Positions 4,516 to 6,542 of a stretch of DNA of 6,542 nucleotides are shown in pieces. Positions within the stretch are counted from its first letter, which is position 1; every line of letters starts with the position of its first letter. Both the position numbers and the translations under genes were made by a program. Under the pieces are notes generated by a model. The model did no database searches and was not told the origin of the DNA. It worked only from the letters and a program-made list of their open reading frames with translations. Source of the DNA: Candidatus Pacearchaeota archaeon. Lineage in GTDB: Archaea > Nanoarchaeota > Nanoarchaeia > Pacearchaeales > GW2011-AR1. The stretch lies in NCBI GenBank assembly GCA_002690445.1, contig NZER01000049.1:4994-11535 (forward strand), written 5' to 3'.

Positions 4516-4649
4516 GATATCATTGTAATATAGATATTGGTAGTTGGTTAGTAACTCAACCGTTCTTTGGTTTATTTGAAATGACATGGTTAGTAGTTAC
4601 AAGATGGTTGCCAGGATTCACAGATTGTTTGCCAGGAGCGATAATATAA
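4509..4649 (+). CDS. 46-residue hydrophobic Trp/Phe-rich protein
   Basis: A strong purine ribosome site, AAAGGGGGAGAG (about 4495-4506), lies just before ATG 4509. Residues 13-34 (WLVTQPFFGLFEMTWLVVTRW) are hydrophobic and aromatic, with one acidic and one basic residue. This suggests a membrane-surface or re-entrant helix rather than a clean spanning segment. Cys6 and Cys40 are present without a metal pattern. The stop TAA shares its last base with the next ATG (TAATG). I do not recognise the protein. Confidence 0.65.
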   Translation: MVGYHCNIDIGSWLVTQPFFGLFEMTWLVVTRWLPGFTDCLPGAII

Positions 4650-4846
4650 TGGTTGTGACATACGTTATACATAGCGAAGAACAAGGCACAGAAATATTAA
4701 ACAACGTAACTGATTACATTGTGTGGAAGACTAAATGCCACCAACAACCTTTAATGGATTATCCAGCAGTATATGTTGAAGGTGATAATGCTGAAGGTAC
4801 GTGCAGACGTTGTGGGAAGTGGACTAACTTATATGAAGAAAGATAA
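4649..4846 (+). CDS. Small zinc-ribbon-like protein, 65 aa
   Basis: The start at 4649 overlaps the previous stop by one base and lies 10 nt after AGGAG (4634-4638). A longer in-frame start at 4586 would run through the preceding gene and is rejected. The protein begins with a strand (MVVTYVIHSEEQG). It carries Cys30-His31 and then Cys52-x-x-Cys55-Gly (TCRRCGKW), a four-ligand pattern compatible with one zinc. The segment MDYPAVYVEGDN between them looks like a beta hairpin. It overlaps the next gene by 14 nt. Proteins of this shape are frequent in phage early regions; the target is unknown. Confidence 0.75.
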   Translation: MVVTYVIHSEEQGTEILNNVTDYIVWKTKCHQQPLMDYPAVYVEGDNAEGTCRRCGKWTNLYEER

Positions 4847-5084
4847 GAGAGAAGTACCAACTATTTGCAAGAGTTGCGGATTGAAACCGAAAGATAATGT
4901 ACACGCTGGTTTCTTCTCTTGGCAGAATCTAAACGGTAAAGTAGTAGGAATGTGCTGGAATTGTGCAGACGCTTTACACGCAGAAACATTAGAGATAGAA
5001 TGGATGTATGGAATTAGAGAAGGAGAGAAGAGGGCTGATGGGAAATGGCTGTTAGAAAATATACGAAAAAGAAACAAGAAATAG
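4833..5084 (+). CDS. Two-CxxC zinc-ribbon protein, 83 aa
   Basis: The start at ATG 4833 leaves a 14-nt overlap; an in-frame ATG at 4773 would nearly duplicate the previous gene's region and is not used. The ribosome site is weak, so coupling is likely. Residues 12-15 (ICKSCG) and 41-44 (MCWNCA) are two CxxC knuckles 26 residues apart with glycine after the first, a classic zinc ribbon. The loop between has aromatic residues (HAGFFSWQNLNGKVVG). The C-terminal part is charged and helical, ending in a basic tail (WLLENIRKRNKK) that could contact nucleic acid. Confidence 0.78.
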   Translation: MKKDKREVPTICKSCGLKPKDNVHAGFFSWQNLNGKVVGMCWNCADALHAETLEIEWMYGIREGEKRADGKWLLENIRKRNKK

Positions 5085-5296
5085 AGATAGAAGAACTACC
5101 ATGTAAATCAGAAGATTTTACAGGCTTTACTAATGATGAGTTACTTGAAAAGGTAACAGAATTGTGTGGAGAATTGAGTGAGGCATATGACCTTCTTGAA
5201 TCAGCGCATAAAATGACTACAGCAGTAATGGCAGAAAACACATACATACGAAAGCAATTAAAGTATGCAAGAGAAGAAGAATTAGCAAAGGGTTGA
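5045..5296 (+). CDS. Coiled-coil-like small protein, 83 aa
   Basis: ATG 5045 is the first start after an in-frame TGA at 5036, so the 40-nt overlap with the zinc-ribbon gene cannot be shortened by another nearby ATG. AAGAGGG (5028-5034) lies about 10 nt upstream. A basic start (MAVRKYTKKKQ) precedes an acidic stretch (EIEIEELP). Residues 29-80 are probably one long helix with leucines at heptad-like spacing (LLEKVTELCGELSEAYDLLE). The stop TGA lies within the -35 box of promoter P3. It may form a dimer; the function is unknown. Confidence 0.75.
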   Translation: MAVRKYTKKKQEIEIEELPCKSEDFTGFTNDELLEKVTELCGELSEAYDLLESAHKMTTAVMAENTYIRKQLKYAREEELAKG

Positions 5297-5321
5297 CAAG
5301 AATTAAAATAACTGTTATAAT
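5293..5321 (+). promoter_or_regulatory. Promoter P3, sigma70 consensus with extended -10
   Basis: TTGACA at 5293-5298 and TATAAT at 5316-5321 are perfect, with a 17-bp spacer and TGT before the -10. The upstream gene's TGA stop (5294-5296) lies inside the -35 box. The predicted start is near 5328. That falls at the end of the AAAGGAG ribosome site (5322-5328) of the next small frame. P3 transcripts would therefore lack it and chiefly express the gene at 5440. Confidence 0.9.
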
Positions 5322-5332
5322 AAAGGAGAAAG

Positions 5333-5443
5333 TTGACAAACCCTTTCAAAAAGAAACATGAACATTGCTGGATGCCCCTAGAGAAAACGTGGTTAAGGAT
5401 GCGTTGTACAAGGTGCGGAGAAATTAAAGGGAGTATAAGATGA
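5333..5443 (+). CDS. 36-residue Cys/His microprotein with TTG start
   Basis: A TTG codon at 5333 follows AAAGGAG (5322-5328) by 4 nt. The frame ends as ATGA with the next gene, the junction style expected of a real gene. Residues His9, His11 and Cys12 (HEHCW) and Cys25-x-x-Cys28-Gly (RCTRCGE) make a compact possible zinc site with aromatic Trp13 and Trp20. An internal ATG (codon 14) would remove the first ligands. The difficulty is that P3 should start transcription after the ribosome site. Translation would then depend on read-through RNA or a near-leaderless start. The TTG is itself part of a second TTGACA sequence that lacks a -10 box. Confidence 0.6.
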   Translation: MTNPFKKKHEHCWMPLEKTWLRMRCTRCGEIKGSIR

Positions 5444-5688
5444 ACAATGAAAACCCATACATGATTCCAAAGAACTTTACGGTAACAGGGACGTTCTCGT
5501 TCCCAATTGATATGATGGTAAACCGTACATTGAAGTTTCCCCAATCCTATCAAGAAGTTGCAGAAGAAAGCGTACAGAATGAATCAGAACATATCATGCG
5601 TGGCTTCCAACATGTACTAGAAGAATTCGGTTTTTATGGGCCAGCCAAGTTCGATTTTCAAATAGAAGAAGTGGACTTGACAAATTAA
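5440..5688 (+). CDS. Hypothetical protein, 82 aa
   Basis: The start overlaps the previous stop as ATGA, with AAAGGGAG (5425-5432) 7 nt upstream. The N-terminal half seems to be beta structure (NFTVTGTFSFPIDMMVNRTLKF). A helix follows (SYQEVAEESVQNESEHIMRGFQHVLEEFGF). It ends with a strand (AKFDFQIEEVDLTN). There is no cysteine and no membrane segment. Its last codons, Leu-Thr-Asn-stop, are encoded by the -35 box of promoter P4, so coding sequence and promoter are fused. A small beta-alpha-beta soluble protein, family not recognised. Confidence 0.78.
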   Translation: MNNENPYMIPKNFTVTGTFSFPIDMMVNRTLKFPQSYQEVAEESVQNESEHIMRGFQHVLEEFGFYGPAKFDFQIEEVDLTN

Positions 5689-5705
5689 CAGAGTTGTGTT
5701 ATAAT
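5677..5705 (+). promoter_or_regulatory. Promoter P4, sigma70 consensus with extended -10
   Basis: TTGACA at 5677-5682 and TATAAT at 5700-5705 are perfect, with a 17-bp spacer and TGT before the -10. The -35 box is read as Leu-Thr at the end of the upstream gene, whose TAA lies in the spacer. The start is expected near 5712. AAAGGAG (5719-5725) and GGAG (5727-5730) precede the gene at 5739. Confidence 0.92.
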
Positions 5706-5738
5706 GGGGATAGAAATAAAAGGAGTGGAGAAAAGATA

Positions 5739-6095
5739 ATGGCTAGAATATTGAAGGCACATGTAAGAGGACATTGGGATAAACAAACTTATCGTGGTGG
5801 GCAAGGTTGTGATTGTAAAGATATTTATGATTGCATGGCACAAGAGAAAGCAGAAATGGATTCCATAGGATGGGAGAATATAATGCATTTTCCTGTAGCA
5901 GATGGTTCAGCATATTATATGGTAGTGCATGAGAATCCCTTAACTCTAGCATGGATTCCTTATGGTGATGCTTGGCAATTGACTACCCCTTACCTAAAGG
6001 GCTTAAACCATGAAGATTTGGTTATGCAAAGAAAGTGGGACGCAATGTGGCGAAATCTATCAGATGAAAGAAAGATGGTAAACGTTGGAGACTAA
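5739..6095 (+). CDS. Hypothetical protein, 118 aa
   Basis: ATG 5739 is chosen because GGAG at 5727-5730 lies 8 nt upstream. A longer in-frame start at 5694 would lie inside promoter P4. Residues 18-33 contain CDCKDIYDC (Cys24, Cys26, Cys32), a partial metal-like cluster after a Gly-rich turn (RGGQG). A beta-rich, aromatic core follows (MHFPVADGSAYYMVVHENPLTLAWIPYGDAW). The final part is helical (NHEDLVMQRKWDAMWRNLSDERK). Periodic tryptophans (13, 45, 72, 79, 100, 104) suggest a well-packed small domain. It is the first gene behind P4 and overlaps the next if TTG 6085 is used. I do not recognise a family. Confidence 0.8.
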   Translation: MARILKAHVRGHWDKQTYRGGQGCDCKDIYDCMAQEKAEMDSIGWENIMHFPVADGSAYYMVVHENPLTLAWIPYGDAWQLTTPYLKGLNHEDLVMQRKWDAMWRNLSDERKMVNVGD

Positions 6096-6444
6096 GCAAT
6101 ACAATATGTGTTACGTATGTAACGATGTAATAGATGTAGAGAAGTTGGAGAAGAATGATGGCCCAAGAGAAGAACACTATTCTTATGTTTGCCACCGCCT
6201 ACAGGATGATGGTACAGTTATCTATCGACACTTGTGGCATGGCGTACCAGGGATTACCAGGGCCATTGGCGGTATGGATAGCTTTGGCTTTATAGGCTAT
6301 GCTCCTACCTTAGTAGACGCTAGGCGTAGGGCTGAATACTATATAAACAATAATCCATATGCTGCTCCAGAGGTTAAAGCTGGTGAGCAAGCCGTATTAG
6401 ATGCGGTAAACTTTGAAGAAAATAGAGGGTTGACAAAAGATTAA
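6085..6444 (+). CDS. Small protein with N-terminal CxxC, unknown function
   Basis: Two starts compete. TTG 6085 (119 residues) has a weak AAGATGG behind it and an 11-nt overlap with the preceding gene. ATG 6106 (112 residues) has GGAG 15 nt upstream. Either way the protein opens with CYVCND and adds Cys-His at YVCHRL, a likely zinc site. The middle is beta-like and aromatic (TVIYRHLWHGVPG, MDSFGFIGYAPTL). A helix at VDARRRAEYYINNN follows and the C terminus is Ala/Glu-rich. The final codons for Leu-Thr-Lys-Asp overlap the -35 of promoter P5. The role is unknown. Confidence 0.75.
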   Translation: METKQYNMCYVCNDVIDVEKLEKNDGPREEHYSYVCHRLQDDGTVIYRHLWHGVPGITRAIGGMDSFGFIGYAPTLVDARRRAEYYINNNPYAAPEVKAGEQAVLDAVNFEENRGLTKD

Positions 6445-6458
6445 TTAAGTGTTATAAT
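6430..6458 (+). promoter_or_regulatory. Promoter P5, sigma70 consensus with extended -10
   Basis: TTGACA at 6430-6435 and TATAAT at 6453-6458 are perfect, with a 17-bp spacer and TGT before the -10. The -35 box encodes Leu-Thr of the upstream protein, and that gene's TAA lies in the spacer. The start is expected near 6465. AAAGGAG at 6484-6490 serves the gene at 6501. Confidence 0.92.
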
Positions 6459-6469
6459 AGTTATACACT
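6448..6469. repeat. Imperfect dyad spanning the P5 -10 and start site
   Basis: AGTGTTATAA (6448-6457) pairs with TTATACACT (6461-6469) over nine positions if one T is bulged. The dyad covers the -10 box and predicted start. It could be an operator, but the bulge and AT content make chance likely. Confidence 0.3.
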
Positions 6470-6500
6470 CAAGAAATTAAATGAAAGGAGTAAGAAAAGT

Positions 6501-6542
6501 ATGAGTGCAAGTTTATTCGGAGAACGTTTCCTGGGACGCAGA
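6501..6542 (+). CDS. Start of a gene cut by the window end
   Basis: ATG 6501 lies 10 nt after a perfect AAAGGAG (6484-6490) and 42 nt after the -10 of promoter P5. The frame is open to the last base. Only 14 residues are visible (MSASLFGERFLGRR), too few to name a family. Expression signals make it a convincing gene. Confidence 0.7.
   Translation, partial: MSASLFGERFLGRR

Noticed and set aside
4617..4645. TTCACA-N17-GATAAT as another promoter
   Set aside because: There is one mismatch in each hexamer and no TGn extension, and it lies inside a gene. It is much weaker than the five consensus sites and expected by chance in AT-rich DNA.
5333..5338. Second TTGACA just after P3
   Set aside because: No TATAAT-like hexamer lies 16-18 bp downstream; it is better explained as the TTG start and next codon of a small gene.
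5014..5553. A 179-codon open frame on the minus strand
   Set aside because: It runs antisense to four well-supported genes and across promoter P3, has no ribosome site, and its Ser/Phe/Leu-rich composition is what the complement of A/G-rich coding sequence gives.
5685..5952. Minus-strand frames opposite the gene at 5739
   Set aside because: Both lie antisense to a well-expressed gene behind P4 and lack start signals.
6501..6542. Naming the truncated last gene as a DUF932-like protein
   Set aside because: Fourteen residues give only a faint resemblance to such N termini, and the diagnostic region lies beyond the window.

Overview
The window looks like part of a tailed double-stranded DNA phage genome, or a very phage-like element. 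It is AT-rich, and essentially every base of coding sequence lies on the + strand. Genes are tiny (about 20 to 185 codons), tightly packed and often overlapping by 1 to 40 nt. Short gaps hold near-perfect host-type sigma70/sigmaA promoters. No capsid, tail, polymerase or integrase gene is visible, so neither host nor phage family can be fixed. Two adjacent 2-oxoglutarate/Fe(II) oxygenase-like genes recall large aquatic phages, but that is only a hint.

Region 1 (1-1521): the 3' part of an HxD...H...R oxygenase, then a second complete oxygenase-like protein of the HxH(P)...SG.YY type. Next come a 56-residue metallothionein-like protein with nine cysteines and a small helical acidic protein. These four genes read as one transcription unit.

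Region 2 (1526-4152): promoter P1 drives a 20-residue hydrophobic peptide, followed by about ten small genes of unknown function. Several carry paired CxxC or Cys/His clusters typical of small zinc-binding proteins. One has a transmembrane helix followed by a 4 x 7-residue heptad repeat.

Region 3 (4153-5296): promoter P2, with an inverted repeat over its start site, precedes a run of 31 to 48-residue hydrophobic proteins. Two CxxC proteins and a coiled-coil-like protein follow.

Region 4 (5293-6542): promoters P3, P4 and P5 are spaced every few hundred bases, each before one or two small genes. The last gene runs off the window.

The main structural theme is five promoters of the same design: TTGACA, 17 bp, TGn, TATAAT. 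Each sits on or immediately after the stop codon of the gene before it. Where the leader is long enough, each is followed by an (A)AAGGAG ribosome site. This is what one expects of an early or accessory region in which strong promoters feed small host-interaction genes. That role is inferred; no gene in regions 2-4 could be assigned a specific function. No rRNA, tRNA, CRISPR, insertion sequence or convincing intrinsic terminator was seen. There is no gene-free stretch above about 100 bases.
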